Positions 36,590 through 47,059 are shown, counted from the first letter of the stretch. The stretch is 64,000 bases of DNA from Brevibacillus laterosporus (GCF_030489605.1 NZ_JAUKFY010000007.1:172769-236768), one strand, 5' to 3'. Notes: a model not told the origin generated them from the sequence alone. A program made the numbers and translations.

Positions 36590-37670
36590 ACCATTTCTCC
36601 TCCTTGGATTGTTTCATCATGTCTAGGAATTGGTCGAATAAATAGCCTGAATCATACGGTCCAGGTGCTGCTTCTGGATGGTATTGAACAGAGAATGCTT
36701 GCTTATTCACATTGCGCAATCCTTCAATCGTCCCGTCATTTAGAGCAAGATGGGTCACTTCTAATTCTGTTCCAATAATGGAAGCTTCGTTTACAGCATA
36801 GCCGTGGTTTTGGGACGTGATATATGTACGTCCAGTTAGCAATTCTTTTACGGGATGATTCCCGCCACGGTGACCAAACTTCAATTTCTCCGTGTCAGCT
36901 CCGCTTGCCAGAGCAAACAACTGATGACCTAAGCATATTCCGAATAATGGGTATTCTCCGAGAATTTCTTTCACCATCTGAATAGCTTGCGGTACATCTT
37001 TAGGGTCGCCTGGACCGTTAGACAGCAAGATGCCATCTGGTTGCAGTCGGCGAATTTCATCTGCGGTGACGTTATGCGGAACCACTACAATGTCGCATCC
37101 TCGCTCGGACATTTTCCGCATAATGCCATGCTTGCAGCCAAAGTCTACTAAGACGACACGATCACCGTTACCTGGACTGGAGTAAATACTTTTTGTTGAT
37201 ACCTGAGCAACCTGATTGGTCATGACATCCGCACTTTTCAACTGCGCAAGCAATTCCTCGGCTGGACGATCACTGGTTGTAATTAATCCTCTCAGGGTTC
37301 CAAAATGACGAATTTTACGTGTTAACATTCGCGTATCCACGCCGGAAATACCCGGAATTTCATATGCCTGCAAGAGCTCGTGCAGGGTTTGTGTCGAGCG
37401 CCAATTGCTTGGCATATCGCAATGTTCTCGTACAACAAAGCCATGGATAAACGGATGAACCGCCTCGAAATCATCGCGATTAATCCCATAGTTACCAATC
37501 AAGGGATACGTCATGACGACGATCTGTCCACAATAAGAGGGATCGGATAATACCTCTTGATAGCCTGTCAATCCTGTGTTGAATACTACCTCACCAATGC
37601 TTTCATTGGTGGCCCCCATCGCTTTTCCTACACAAATCGTTCCGTCTTCTAATATCAAACGCGCTTTCAT
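36573..37670 (-). CDS. carA: Carbamoyl-phosphate synthase small subunit (pyrimidine type)
   Basis: The glutaminase subunit that supplies ammonia to CarB. The N-terminal CPSase domain starts [11 protein letters not shown], and the class I amidotransferase domain holds the nucleophile in FGICLGHQL and the His-Glu pair in [10 protein letters not shown]. The longest frame starts inside the pyrC end region; the ATG at 37670 has AAGGGGG upstream and leaves no overlap with pyrC, giving 365 residues. Also called pyrAA in Bacillus. Confidence 0.96.
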   Translation of the reverse strand: MKARLILEDGTICVGKAMGATNESIGEVVFNTGLTGYQEVLSDPSYCGQIVVMTYPLIGNYGINRDDFEAVHPFIHGFVVREHCDMPSNWRSTQTLHELLQAYEIPGISGVDTRMLTRKIRHFGTLRGLITTSDRPAEELLAQLKSADVMTNQVAQVSTKSIYSSPGNGDRVVLVDFGCKHGIMRKMSERGCDIVVVPHNVTADEIRRLQPDGILLSNGPGDPKDVPQAIQMVKEILGEYPLFGICLGHQLFALASGADTEKLKFGHRGGNHPVKELLTGRTYITSQNHGYAVNEASIIGTELEVTHLALNDGTIEGLRNVNKQAFSVQYHPEAAPGPYDSGYLFDQFLDMMKQSKEEKWYAKNR

Positions 37671-37689
37671 GCCGTTATCCCCCTTCTCC

Positions 37690-38970
37690 CTACTTGTTGT
37701 TGTATACGATTTTTCCATCTACCATAGTGAGTACAGTCCATCCCTTACATACCCAACCTGCAAATGGTGTATTTTTTCCTTTACTTTTAAAATGATCGGG
37801 ATTAATGCTTTTCTCAGTCGTAAGATCAAACACTGCCAAGTCAGCAATTGCTCCTACTTCTATTTTTCCATAGGGCAGCCCAAACAGTTCCGCTGGTTTT
37901 GCAGCCATTTTGTCTACCAGCTCGGCAAGGGTGAGTACTCCTTTTTCTACAAGATGCGTATAAAGGAGTGGGAATGCTGTTTCTAGTCCAACTATTCCAA
38001 ATGGAGCCCGCTTTAATCCCTTTGCTTTTTCTTCCGAGGTATGCGGTGCATGATCGGTAGCAATAATGTCAATGCTTCCTTCCTTTAATCCGGCGATCAA
38101 TGCGTCACGATCCTCACGAGAGCGAAGCGGTGGATTCATTTTCCAATTAGGATCTAGGCTGTCCGGGATATCCTCGTCGCATAACAGTAGGTGATGCGGG
38201 GTTACCTCCGTGGTAACGTTGATACCTGCACGTTTCCCGTCACGTACAAGTCGCACGGATTCTTTTGCGCTGATATGGCATACATGATAGTGAACCCCCG
38301 TTGCTTCTGCTAGTAGAATATCTCGGCCGACATGCACAGCTTCTGAAGCAGACGGGATGCCTGGCAGCCCATGCTTAGCTGCTGTCACTCCATCATGTAA
38401 TGCTGCACCGGGAGGCAACAAATCGTTATCTTCACAATGAGCAACTACAGACATTCCTAACGCTTTCGCCTTTTGCATTGCTTCCACCATCATTTTCGTG
38501 GATTGCACTCCTACCCCATCATCAGTTAGTGCGAAGGCTCCAGCTTGCTTTAGAGCCGCAAAGTCTGTGTGCTCCACCCCAAGCTGACGTACGGTAATAG
38601 CAGCGTAGGGTAAAACCCGCGCCAGGTTTGCTTGTTTTGCTTTATGAATCACGAATTCTACTGTTTCTACATTATCGATCACTGGGCGTGTATTTGGCAT
38701 GCAGGCTACCGTAGTGTAACCGCCTGCCACTGCTGCATGAGCGCCTGTTACGATGGTTTCTTTCGCTTCAAATCCTGGCTCGCGGAAATGCACATGTACA
38801 TCCACTAGACCTGGGGCTACGAAGTGTCCGTTCAAATCCACCACTTCATGATCTGCTTCTTCAATGTTGCTCTCGATCTTAGCAATGCGATTTTCTTCAA
38901 TTAACAGATCCTTAATCGAAAGTTCACCTTGTTCGTTTAGCAGTTTGCCATTTTTAAGGATGATTCCCAT
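37690..38970 (-). CDS. pyrC: Dihydroorotase
   Basis: Cyclises N-carbamoyl-L-aspartate to dihydroorotate. The 426-residue amidohydrolase is of the type I (Bacillus) class with DVHVHFREPGFEAKE (metal His pair), VVAHCEDNDL, CHISAKESVRL and the catalytic Asp in ATDHAPH. The ATG has AGGAGG upstream and overlaps the end of pyrB by 34 bases, an unusually long but well supported overlap. Confidence 0.97.
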   Translation of the reverse strand: MGIILKNGKLLNEQGELSIKDLLIEENRIAKIESNIEEADHEVVDLNGHFVAPGLVDVHVHFREPGFEAKETIVTGAHAAVAGGYTTVACMPNTRPVIDNVETVEFVIHKAKQANLARVLPYAAITVRQLGVEHTDFAALKQAGAFALTDDGVGVQSTKMMVEAMQKAKALGMSVVAHCEDNDLLPPGAALHDGVTAAKHGLPGIPSASEAVHVGRDILLAEATGVHYHVCHISAKESVRLVRDGKRAGINVTTEVTPHHLLLCDEDIPDSLDPNWKMNPPLRSREDRDALIAGLKEGSIDIIATDHAPHTSEEKAKGLKRAPFGIVGLETAFPLLYTHLVEKGVLTLAELVDKMAAKPAELFGLPYGKIEVGAIADLAVFDLTTEKSINPDHFKSKGKNTPFAGWVCKGWTVLTMVDGKIVYNNK

Positions 38971-39881
38971 GTCCTTATTCCTCCTGTCATCAATTTCGCG
39001 ATTACAGCCATTCGAACAGCTACTCCATTTGTAACTTGCGGGAAAATAACTGATTGCTTGCCCTCCACCAGTTGCCCATCAATCTCCACCCCTCTGTTAA
39101 AAGGAGCCGGATGCATAATGATGGCATTTGGCTTCATCATGGCTGCGCGTTCTCTAGTTAATCCATAAGCCTGATGGTACGTTTCTTTAGAAGCAAAGAG
39201 CTGGCCGGTATGACGTTCTAGCTGCACTCGCAGCATCATCACCACATCCGCCGTTGCTATCGCTTCCTCCATCCCTACCACTCGTACACCTTCTGGCAAG
39301 GTTGCCTGATCCCGCATCAACTGATCTGGTCCTGTAATCATAAGTTTGGCCCCGAGCTTCGGCAGTGCATCTAGATGAGAGCCGAGCACTCTGCTATGGC
39401 GTAAATCGCCAATTATCGCTACCTGTAACCCTTGAATGCCCCCATGATGTTGCTTCATTGTAAGCAAATCCAGCAAGCATTGCGTTGGATGCTCCATCGT
39501 GCCTTCCCCTGCATTTACAAGGTGCAGATTTAAATTTGGTTCGTTCGCAAGCTCATTAAATAATCCATTTTGTCCGGTGCGAATAACGGCTGTTTCTACT
39601 CCCATGGATTCAAGCGTTCGCAAAGTATCATAAATCGTCTCACCTTTGGTAGTAGAAGAGCTGCTATCGCTGAAATTCAGTACATGAGCTCCCAAACGTT
39701 TTTCCGCTACTTCAAAGGAAAAGCGGGTACGCGTACTTGCTTCGAAGAATAAGTTTGCTACAAATCGTCCCTGTAAGAGGTTGATATGTTCATTTGGCCT
39801 AGCTGCAAAATATTCGGCCTCTCGCAAGATTGCTTCGATCTCATCTGTACCAAGGTGTTTGATTCCCAGCAGATTTTTCAT
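38937..39881 (-). CDS. pyrB: Aspartate carbamoyltransferase catalytic subunit
   Basis: Condenses carbamoyl phosphate and aspartate. The 314-residue protein contains the carbamoyl-phosphate loop STRTRFSFE (about 52-60), HPTQCLLDLLT, and HPAPFNRGVEI. No pyrI regulatory subunit is present, as is usual in Bacilli. Only 39 bases separate it from pyrP, too few for the third PyrR attenuator found between these genes in B. subtilis. Confidence 0.97.
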   Translation of the reverse strand: MKNLLGIKHLGTDEIEAILREAEYFAARPNEHINLLQGRFVANLFFEASTRTRFSFEVAEKRLGAHVLNFSDSSSSTTKGETIYDTLRTLESMGVETAVIRTGQNGLFNELANEPNLNLHLVNAGEGTMEHPTQCLLDLLTMKQHHGGIQGLQVAIIGDLRHSRVLGSHLDALPKLGAKLMITGPDQLMRDQATLPEGVRVVGMEEAIATADVVMMLRVQLERHTGQLFASKETYHQAYGLTRERAAMMKPNAIIMHPAPFNRGVEIDGQLVEGKQSVIFPQVTNGVAVRMAVIAKLMTGGIRTWESSLKMANC

Positions 39882-39920
39882 TATTCCCCACTCCTTTGCC
39901 CGTATGGTTTGTCATAATGC

Positions 39921-41285
39921 TTATGCTGCTGACTCTATCTGATCCTTGTGCGCCTCGCCCATCGCAGATTCCTTTCCAGGCAAGATCGCATGCAGAAAAA
40001 TTCCTATGAAGGTTGAGAATGCTACATTATCAATCGTTAGGTTCGTTAGGAAGCTTTGCCAGAAGGTAACTCCCTCGAAGCTAATTTTGTACCCGCCGAT
40101 TCCCGTTACAAGTATGGAAGCAGCGATAATCATGTTGCGTTTATTCGCAAAATCAACTTTATTTTCAACATACATCCTAAAGCCTTGGGAAGCGATAATC
40201 CCGAACAGTACGATGGAGACGCCACCCAGTACCGGCGTTGGGATGGTCAGAAGAAACGCGCTGATTTTTCCGCAGAAGGAGAATAAGATCGCGAATACTG
40301 CGGCTAGGGCAATAACTGCTCGACTATAAACTCTTGTGATTGCTAAAACACCCATGTTCTCACCATAAGTCGTACTAGGTGGTCCACCGATAAAGGCGGC
40401 AACCGCGGTAGCTACACCATCACCTAGCAAGCTTCGATGCAAACCAGGCTCCTTCATTAAGTCACGATTCATAATTTTACTTGTTACCAATAAATGGCCT
40501 AGATGTTCGGTTAAGGAGACAAACGCGATCGGTGCAATAATCAGAGCTGATAACCATGCTCCTTTATCCATCATGGCAGTTGTCAGCAGGCCTACATGCA
40601 AGTGTTGCGAAAACATTTCTGGCAGGCTGATCAAAAGTGGAGCATTTGTAATGGAAGCCCAGTCAATTAAATCCGCATGTCGCAGAGCTGTATAGCCGTA
40701 CCCGCCAATGATTCCAAGCAGGATGGGAATCAGTGACAAGAAGCCGCGCAGCATAACTGCAGCGATAATGGTTACCAGCAATGTGACTAAGGAGATTTCA
40801 ATTGAAGTCAGCGAGATTACTGATTTTCCTTCTACCGTTACTTTAGTAGCCATATCTACAGCCACACCTGCTAAGCTCAAACCGATAACCACGATGATTG
40901 AAGCTATCACAACGGGAGGGAGTAAGCGATCCAGCCAGCCTACCCCGAATTTTCGTACCATTGCTGCTACCAGGACATAAACAAGTCCGGATAGGAAGCA
41001 GCCCAGTAAGGCAACCCCTTGCCCGTATGTTGCTGTCACGGTAATGATGGGGCCGATGAAAGCGAAGGAAGAACCAAGATAGTTGGGAATTTTCCCCTTC
41101 GTAATCATCATGAAAATCAGAGTGCCTAATCCACTGGCAATCAGTGCGGCAGATATATCTAAACCTGTTAAGATTGGAACTAGTACTGTGGAGCCAAACA
41201 TAGCGAATAAGTGTTGAATACTAAGTGGTAATAAACGAGTCAAAGCTGGTGTTTCATGTACGTCTACAAAATCTTGTTTGCTCAT
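39921..41285 (-). CDS. pyrP: Uracil permease
   Basis: A uracil:proton symporter of the NCS2 (UraA) family, about 454 residues with around 14 hydrophobic segments. Key text is PLSIQHLFAMFGSTVLVPIL at the N terminus, SLTEHLGHLL and GPPSTTYGENMGVLAIT, which hold the uracil-contacting Glu and His. The ATG at 41285 has AGGGGAG upstream; the longer frame runs into the attenuator hairpin and is rejected. It is controlled by the attenuator immediately upstream. Confidence 0.95.
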   Translation of the reverse strand: MSKQDFVDVHETPALTRLLPLSIQHLFAMFGSTVLVPILTGLDISAALIASGLGTLIFMMITKGKIPNYLGSSFAFIGPIITVTATYGQGVALLGCFLSGLVYVLVAAMVRKFGVGWLDRLLPPVVIASIIVVIGLSLAGVAVDMATKVTVEGKSVISLTSIEISLVTLLVTIIAAVMLRGFLSLIPILLGIIGGYGYTALRHADLIDWASITNAPLLISLPEMFSQHLHVGLLTTAMMDKGAWLSALIIAPIAFVSLTEHLGHLLVTSKIMNRDLMKEPGLHRSLLGDGVATAVAAFIGGPPSTTYGENMGVLAITRVYSRAVIALAAVFAILFSFCGKISAFLLTIPTPVLGGVSIVLFGIIASQGFRMYVENKVDFANKRNMIIAASILVTGIGGYKISFEGVTFWQSFLTNLTIDNVAFSTFIGIFLHAILPGKESAMGEAHKDQIESAA

Positions 41286-41313
41286 TTTCTCCCCTGCTTT
41301 CTTAATTTTTTGC

Positions 41314-41430
41314 ACAAAAAAACCTCTTCGCGGGTACACAAAGAGGCAGGTCCAAGCACAGAGGTACGCATACCTCCAGCGTTAGATCGAGTCCCCTTGC
41401 TAACCTCACGGGATTAGCCTTAAAGAGGCG
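41314..41430 (-). promoter_or_regulatory. PyrR attenuator between pyrR and pyrP
   Basis: On the minus strand, a PyrR-binding loop reads AATCCCGTGAGGTTAGCAAG (41397-41416). It is followed by a terminator hairpin with AAGAGG and CCTCTT arms and a T7 run at about 41316-41346. The arrangement matches the anti-antiterminator, antiterminator and terminator set of Bacillus pyr leaders; UMP-bound PyrR promotes termination. Confidence 0.88.
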
Positions 41431-41446
41431 ATGTATAGTTGTCGAT

Positions 41447-42040
<594 letters not shown>

Positions 42041-42077
42041 CTATCTGCTAGCTTGTGTTGTTCCTGATGGTTTGGCA

Positions 42078-42203
42078 CAAAAAAAGCTTCTTGTCTCACT
42101 GACAAGAAGCTTCGTGCGCACATAAAGAAGGGCATAACTATCCCAACTATATCTGCGTTAATCACCGTCGCCCTTGCCAGCCTCACGGGACTGGATTTAA
42201 AGG
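42078..42203 (-). promoter_or_regulatory. PyrR attenuator in the pyrR leader
   Basis: The minus strand carries the near-consensus PyrR loop AATCCAGTCCCGTGAGGCTG (from 42196 downward) followed by GCAAGGG. Further down is a perfect terminator, AAGCTTCTTGTC and GACAAGAAGCTT followed by T7 (42080-42112). It controls entry into the whole operon. Confidence 0.93.
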
Positions 42204-42222
42204 TTACCTTTTGTTACGAATG

Positions 42223-42251
42223 ATTATGTCATACCTTTTTATATCTGTCAA
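42223..42251 (-). promoter_or_regulatory. Sigma-A promoter of the pyr operon
   Basis: TTGACA (42246-42251) and CATAAT (42223-42228) on the minus strand, 17 bases apart; transcription would start just before the PyrR loop. It lies 7 bases beyond the stop codon of the pseudouridine synthase gene. Confidence 0.88.
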
Positions 42252-42257
42252 CTATGT

Positions 42258-43190
42258 TTACCCTTTTTGCTCACGTAAGAACTGAATTTCTGCTTGCAGT
42301 TCCTGTGGGAGTTCAGCCTCGAATTCCATGTATTCACCTGTACTCGGATGAATGAATCCTAGTGTCTTCGCATGTAAGGCTTGCCCATTAATATCCAGTG
42401 TTTTTCGTGGGCCGTATTTGGGATCGCCTGCTAGCGGGTAGCCAATATATTTCATGTGGACACGAATCTGATGAGTTCGTCCTGTCTCAAGCTTTAATTC
42501 CACCAGGGTAAAATCCTTCATTCGCTCTAATACGACAAAGTGAGTGACAGCAGGCTTACTGTTGCCAAAGACAACCGCCATCTGTTGACGATTTTTGGGA
42601 TCGCGTCCGATTGGAGCGTCAATCGTCCCCATCTCATGCGGAATTTCTCCGTGAACCAAAGCCACATATTTACGATTAACGGTATGTTCCTTTAATTGAG
42701 CAGCTAGACTCGCATGAGCCTTATCGTTTTTGGCAATCATTAATAAACCAGACGTGTCTTTATCAATGCGATGAACGATACCCGGGCGCATCACGCCATT
42801 AATGCCTGATAAATCCTTGCAATGATACATGAGACCATTGACTAATGTTCCTGTATAATGACCGAACGCTGGATGCACGACTAAGCCACGTGGCTTGTTG
42901 ACAACCACGACATCGGAATCTTCATAGACAATGTCTAAATCCATCGGTTGCGCTTCGATCTTCAACTCTTTTGGAGGTGGCACACGCAAGCTGATCTCGT
43001 CATCCATTGCTACCTTGTAATTATTTTTAATCGGAGCATCATTGACCGTAACTCGTCCTTCTTTTACCCATGCTTGCACTTGAGAACGAGACCATTCCCC
43101 TTCTTGCATGGTCAAAAATTTATCAATGCGTTCTCCTGCTTCTTCTTTTTCCACTGTCCAATCATAACGTTCGAAAGTTTGCTCTGTCAT
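42258..43190 (-). CDS. RluD-type pseudouridine synthase (YlyB)
   Basis: A 310-residue RluA/RluD family enzyme that isomerises uridines in 23S rRNA. An N-terminal S4 domain (about 15-75, ERIDKFLTMQEGEWSRSQVQ) precedes the catalytic domain, with the catalytic Asp in GIVHRIDKDTSGLLM and the later LKLETGRTHQIRVHM. This is the B. subtilis ylyB position between lspA and pyrR. The exact target uridine cannot be read from sequence. Confidence 0.93.
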   Translation of the reverse strand: MTEQTFERYDWTVEKEEAGERIDKFLTMQEGEWSRSQVQAWVKEGRVTVNDAPIKNNYKVAMDDEISLRVPPPKELKIEAQPMDLDIVYEDSDVVVVNKPRGLVVHPAFGHYTGTLVNGLMYHCKDLSGINGVMRPGIVHRIDKDTSGLLMIAKNDKAHASLAAQLKEHTVNRKYVALVHGEIPHEMGTIDAPIGRDPKNRQQMAVVFGNSKPAVTHFVVLERMKDFTLVELKLETGRTHQIRVHMKYIGYPLAGDPKYGPRKTLDINGQALHAKTLGFIHPSTGEYMEFEAELPQELQAEIQFLREQKG

Positions 43191-43232
43191 CTATAAGCTC
43201 CTAAATATATTCATTCTAATGGTAGTATGCTC

Positions 43233-43700
43233 TTACTTGCTGGAAGAATGTGATGGCTTGCGAGATTCCATAAAAATATCAATCAGCATCACGGCTACAC
43301 CAAACGTAATAGCCATATCGGCTACATTAAAAATTGGGAAGTTGATAATAACCGCGTGTAAAAAGTCCACTACCTGTCCGGTTGAAACTCGATCAATAAA
43401 GTTACCGATGGCTCCGCCTAATACAAGCGATAAGGCAAAGGACATACGCGGATTGCTTTTTCCTTGTTTGTAAAGAGTATAGATAATCCCGATTACAACT
43501 AAAGTAGTAATAATAATAAAGAACACGCGACGGTTCTGGAGCATGCCAAACGCAGCACCCATATTACGGTGAGAAGTAAGGTGGAACACATTTTCAATCA
43601 AAGGAATTGACTCCCCGTATTCCATATACTTCACCACGAGATGCTTGGTCCATTGATCCAAGGCAATAACCGCGAGCGCAATTATGTAGTATAAATACAT
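43233..43700 (-). CDS. lspA: Lipoprotein signal peptidase (signal peptidase II)
   Basis: Cleaves signal peptides of lipidated prolipoproteins, such as the binding proteins of both ABC importers in this window. The 155-residue protein has four transmembrane segments and the catalytic Asp pair in GNFIDRVSTGQVVDF and FNVADMAI. The conserved N-terminal DQWTKHLV and NMGAAFG are visible. It precedes the pseudouridine synthase gene with 42 bases between. Confidence 0.96.
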   Translation of the reverse strand: MYLYYIIALAVIALDQWTKHLVVKYMEYGESIPLIENVFHLTSHRNMGAAFGMLQNRRVFFIIITTLVVIGIIYTLYKQGKSNPRMSFALSLVLGGAIGNFIDRVSTGQVVDFLHAVIINFPIFNVADMAITFGVAVMLIDIFMESRKPSHSSSK

Positions 43701-43798
43701 AACAGCCTCCTTACAAAAATGGCGTAGAGTAACACCGCAAATTGTACCACAGGCAAATTCAGTTGGGCAATTTTTTTCAATAACTTCCTGTTTGTTTA

Positions 43799-44488
43799 TT
43801 AGATAGAGCTCTTTTTATGTCTCTTTTTATGTCTCTCTTTATGTTTCAAGGAGGTCAATCCCTTTAGCTTCCGGTAAAAGCGATACCCTTTGCGCACCAG
43901 ATCAAGCACCCATAACGGAATCTTAATGCGGCGATCTTTAAGATAAGGGTAATAAATCCGATAGTATGCGCTTCTAATATCCTTCCATTTGCGATCTTCT
44001 CCCGGATGGATATAGTCGCTCACGTCAATGATATAGGCATGTCCTTGATACATGAGAACATTTTTACCATGTACATCTTGGGGATATAACCCCTTCGCTC
44101 TCGCCTCATCCAATGCCTCGTCTACTTCTTTAATTACATTTTCAGGGATCGGGATGCCATAGCGGACGCAATCAAACAGCGAGATTCCTCGCATCCGTTT
44201 TATTACCAGATAATTTTCTCCCTTCTCATAACAAATCGGATAATATTTCGATTCGCCTAGACGACGGTATACCTCACTCTCTTCTTCGATTCCCGGTTTT
44301 CCTGGGGCGTATAGTTTAACAACAACGTCAGGGTAATCCGGATGACCGAATACACCTGCATAATTACCAGTTCCAACAATCTCCCATGGATGAGGAGCAT
44401 AAAGGACTTGCACAGGGTCATAGGGAGAAGGTGAGTCCAATACTACTTCTTCTAAAAAACGTTCTAAAAGCTCCTGCTCCAATTTCAT
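43799..44488 (-). CDS. Protein-kinase-like protein (YrzF type)
   Basis: A 229-residue compact kinase-like protein. A nucleotide-binding start (GTGNYAGVFGHPDYPDVVVK, with the Lys as the ATP-binding residue) is followed by a GENYLVIKRMRGI hinge region. A modified catalytic loop DVHGKNVLM and a DVSD in place of DFG come next. This resembles small Bacillus YrzF/RIO-like kinases that act on unknown substrates. The C terminus is a basic repeat (KHKERHKKRHKK) generated by a short tandem DNA repeat near 43805-43850. It is 98 bases upstream of lspA and lacks a clear terminator between. Confidence 0.72.
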   Translation of the reverse strand: MKLEQELLERFLEEVVLDSPSPYDPVQVLYAPHPWEIVGTGNYAGVFGHPDYPDVVVKLYAPGKPGIEEESEVYRRLGESKYYPICYEKGENYLVIKRMRGISLFDCVRYGIPIPENVIKEVDEALDEARAKGLYPQDVHGKNVLMYQGHAYIIDVSDYIHPGEDRKWKDIRSAYYRIYYPYLKDRRIKIPLWVLDLVRKGYRFYRKLKGLTSLKHKERHKKRHKKSSI

Positions 44489-44634
44489 CGGTACCCTCTC
44501 TTCGTCTTCACATCTTTCTTTTTATTGTAACAAAGAAAGATGCGAGAAACATCGTTCCTTTAGTAGTGTAATTTTTTCTAGAAAGAACTTTTCGCCATGC
44601 AATTGATTTGACCTGCATACTTTTACCTGACATG

Positions 44635-44665
44635 AAAAAAAAACCAACTCACGAGAAGCCGGTTT
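44635..44665 (-). terminator. Terminator of the phosphohexomutase gene
   Basis: AAACC and GGTTT arms with partial inner pairing; on the minus strand a T9 run follows. Confidence 0.7.
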
Positions 44666-44716
44666 CTTTCCATTCAGCGTTTTCCTTATGGGGGGGTAAC
44701 GCTTTTACTTGTTTCA

Positions 44717-46144
44717 TTACATGCTTTCCTCAAACCAATCCTTTACTGCTTCTTTCAGCCTTTCTAACTCTTCTGATCCAGTTGCCTCACAATAAATCCG
44801 TAACAAGGGCTCCGTGCCGGATGGGCGTATCAATACCCAGTGTCCACCTTCTAGTAAGAGTTTAAACCCATCCTGTGTATGAATCGATTCAACAGCATAT
44901 CCAGCGATTGCATGTGGGGGCTTCTCTTTAAAACGGCGTAAAAAAGCTTCCTTTTCTTTCAGGCGAATATCTAATCGGATACTATACATGCGTCCAAATT
45001 GGCGGTGGATATCCGCTTTAATCTCGTCTAAACTCTTTCCCTCGATTGCACACATTTCTGCAATTAATAAATTTATTAAAATTCCATCCTTTTCAGGAAT
45101 ATGTCCCAGAATACTTGCTCCCCCGCTCTCCTCGCCGCCAATAAGCACATCACCCTTGAGCATCTGCGCTCCAATATATTTAAATCCGACAGGGGTCTCG
45201 ATTATATCCAATCCATAATGTTCACAAATCCGGTCTAGCTGATGAGTGGTGGCTACAGTACGAATGACTTTACCCTGACCATTTCGGTTTTTGACCATAT
45301 GGTAGGTAAGTAACGTAAGCACTTCATTTGGAGACAAATACCGCCCTTGTCGGTCCACGATTCCAAACCGATCTGCATCTCCATCATTGGCTACTCCCAA
45401 ATCCGCATGCTCGACCAACACTTGACGAGACAATTCCGCTAAATGATGTTCATTGGGCTCTGGCAGGCCTCCGCCAAATAACGGATCTCTTTCTTCTCGG
45501 ATGCTTTTCACCGCAACGCCAGCCTCCTGCAATAGAGCACTCATATATCCGCTCCCCGCTCCATGCATGGCATCTACGACAACGGTTAAGTTTGCTTGCT
45601 GCAATGCATCCATGCGAATAAGTCTGCGAATATGCGCCTCATAGTGAGGCTTTAAGTGAATGGGCTGATACAGCTTACTATGTTTAGCCTCCTCAATGCA
45701 GCGCGTCTCTATCTGTTCATTCCTTGCTTCAATCTGTTGAATTAACACCTCTAAGCGCTGGGTTATCTCAGGAGAAGCTGGCCCTGCATATTCGGGAATA
45801 TATTTGATTCCATTGTATTCTGCGGGATTGTGACTAGCTGTTAGCATCACCGCGCCGCTTACCCCAAAATGCTTTACGCCAAAGGCCACGACAGGGGTCG
45901 GGGTCGGCTCACTTACCAAGAAAGAAAGTATACGGTGAGCAGTTAACACTCGTACAACCTCTTGCGCAAACATTCGTCCCATAAAACGAGTATCATAACC
46001 AACGATAATCCCCCGTTCGATCCATCCATTCTCCTCTGTATAACAAGCAATTGCTTTTGCCACGGTCCGTACATTTTCCATCGTAAACTGATCGGCCATC
46101 ACAGCTCTCCAGCCGTCTGTTCCAAAAACAATCTGTTTTTCCAT
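44717..46144 (-). CDS. Phosphoglucomutase/phosphomannomutase family protein
   Basis: A 475-residue alpha-D-phosphohexomutase that moves phosphate between C1 and C6 of glucose, mannose or glucosamine phosphates. All four family sites are visible: the phosphoserine loop MLTASHNPAEYNGIK (Ser about 100), the metal loop DGDADRFG, the sugar loop GGEESGGA and the phosphate loop RPSGTEPLLRIY. The length is shorter than E. coli Pgm and fits the archaeal/Firmicute PMM/PGM group. Substrate preference is unknown. It stands alone between a kinase-like gene and the DUF4912 gene, with AGGG upstream. Confidence 0.9.
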   Translation of the reverse strand: MEKQIVFGTDGWRAVMADQFTMENVRTVAKAIACYTEENGWIERGIIVGYDTRFMGRMFAQEVVRVLTAHRILSFLVSEPTPTPVVAFGVKHFGVSGAVMLTASHNPAEYNGIKYIPEYAGPASPEITQRLEVLIQQIEARNEQIETRCIEEAKHSKLYQPIHLKPHYEAHIRRLIRMDALQQANLTVVVDAMHGAGSGYMSALLQEAGVAVKSIREERDPLFGGGLPEPNEHHLAELSRQVLVEHADLGVANDGDADRFGIVDRQGRYLSPNEVLTLLTYHMVKNRNGQGKVIRTVATTHQLDRICEHYGLDIIETPVGFKYIGAQMLKGDVLIGGEESGGASILGHIPEKDGILINLLIAEMCAIEGKSLDEIKADIHRQFGRMYSIRLDIRLKEKEAFLRRFKEKPPHAIAGYAVESIHTQDGFKLLLEGGHWVLIRPSGTEPLLRIYCEATGSEELERLKEAVKDWFEESM

Positions 46145-46242
46145 TTGATTCCCTCCATGCTAGACAAGGTAGTCGCGTCAAATACTCCATTTTTACTGTA
46201 TGAAGGGAAATAGCAGGATAGAAGGTTTGAGAACAGAAACAA

Positions 46243-46265
46243 ATAAAAAAGCGGCACATCGGCCG
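46243..46265 (-). terminator. Terminator of the DUF4912 gene
   Basis: GCGGC and GCCGC, 6-base loop, followed on the minus strand by T6; located 70 bases after the stop codon. Confidence 0.75.
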
Positions 46266-46334
46266 CCTTACATATCTATTATGAAAATCCCTATTTCTTC
46301 ACTAGACGCTTCAAGGGGTGTCATTCCTAATTTT

Positions 46335-46994
46335 TTACCAGGCGGCATACCGATAAGCTGTCAATCTCACTTTCTCAGACCGCATGATAGGACAAAATTG
46401 CCCAGAAGCATAAAGACCAAACTCGGCTACGTATTGTTTCCCTGTTTGCAAATGTTCAACGTAGCAGGCTTCTGCTTCTTCGTTCATATACACGTCTTTA
46501 TACCCCACCTCCCTGTTAGAGGATATACCTTCCTCCACCTCGTAAAGACGAATTCCTTGTGTAATTTTCGCCCACTCTTCCTTTAGATACCCCGCAATCA
46601 TATGCAGGCGATATTTAGATATAGACCAATGAATATACACAGTGTCAGGTGCTGTTGGAATAACAGCTATAGAAGGGACTCGCTTTTCCTCTAAGATAGC
46701 TTGTCCTTGGGTTTGTTCAGCTAAAAAGTCTTTCTCCTGAGTTGTATAGCTCTCCCTTCTGTCCGTTTCCAATGGATAGACAGCAGGATAAAAAGGTGGG
46801 CTAACAACCTTTCCCATGAACAAATCAACGAAGGACTCCTCTGCTACGCCTTGGCTGCTCTCCTTGTAAGCCTGCGACTTCAGTCCAAATTTGTGAAGTT
46901 GGTATCTCACTTGGCCAATGGTCATCTCGCACCTTGTAGCGATTTCTTGCAGTGATAGGGATTGCGCTCGCATTTGTAGGATTCTTGTAATCAT
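46335..46994 (-). CDS. DUF4912 protein with N-terminal HTH segment
   Basis: A 219-residue protein. The first 45 residues look like a helix-turn-helix (SLQEIATRCEMTIGQVRYQL), and the C-terminal half is a DUF4912 domain with SIAVIPTAPDTVYIHWSISK and TGKQYVAEFGLY. No enzyme motif is present. AAAGGAG precedes the ATG. Its upstream region contains several Spo0A-box-like sites, suggesting control during entry into sporulation; the protein could be a DNA-binding factor of that stage. This is inference. Confidence 0.8.
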   Translation of the reverse strand: MITRILQMRAQSLSLQEIATRCEMTIGQVRYQLHKFGLKSQAYKESSQGVAEESFVDLFMGKVVSPPFYPAVYPLETDRRESYTTQEKDFLAEQTQGQAILEEKRVPSIAVIPTAPDTVYIHWSISKYRLHMIAGYLKEEWAKITQGIRLYEVEEGISSNREVGYKDVYMNEEAEACYVEHLQTGKQYVAEFGLYASGQFCPIMRSEKVRLTAYRYAAW

Positions 46995-47059
46995 GAAGGT
47001 TGTGCTCCTTTCTGCTTAACTCATTGCTTTTAAGTATAAAAGAGCTTGCCTTCAAATCA

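Noticed and set aside
43800..43850. Short tandem repeat TTTTTATGTCTC
   Set aside because: It was considered as a regulatory repeat, but it simply encodes the basic tail of the kinase-like protein.
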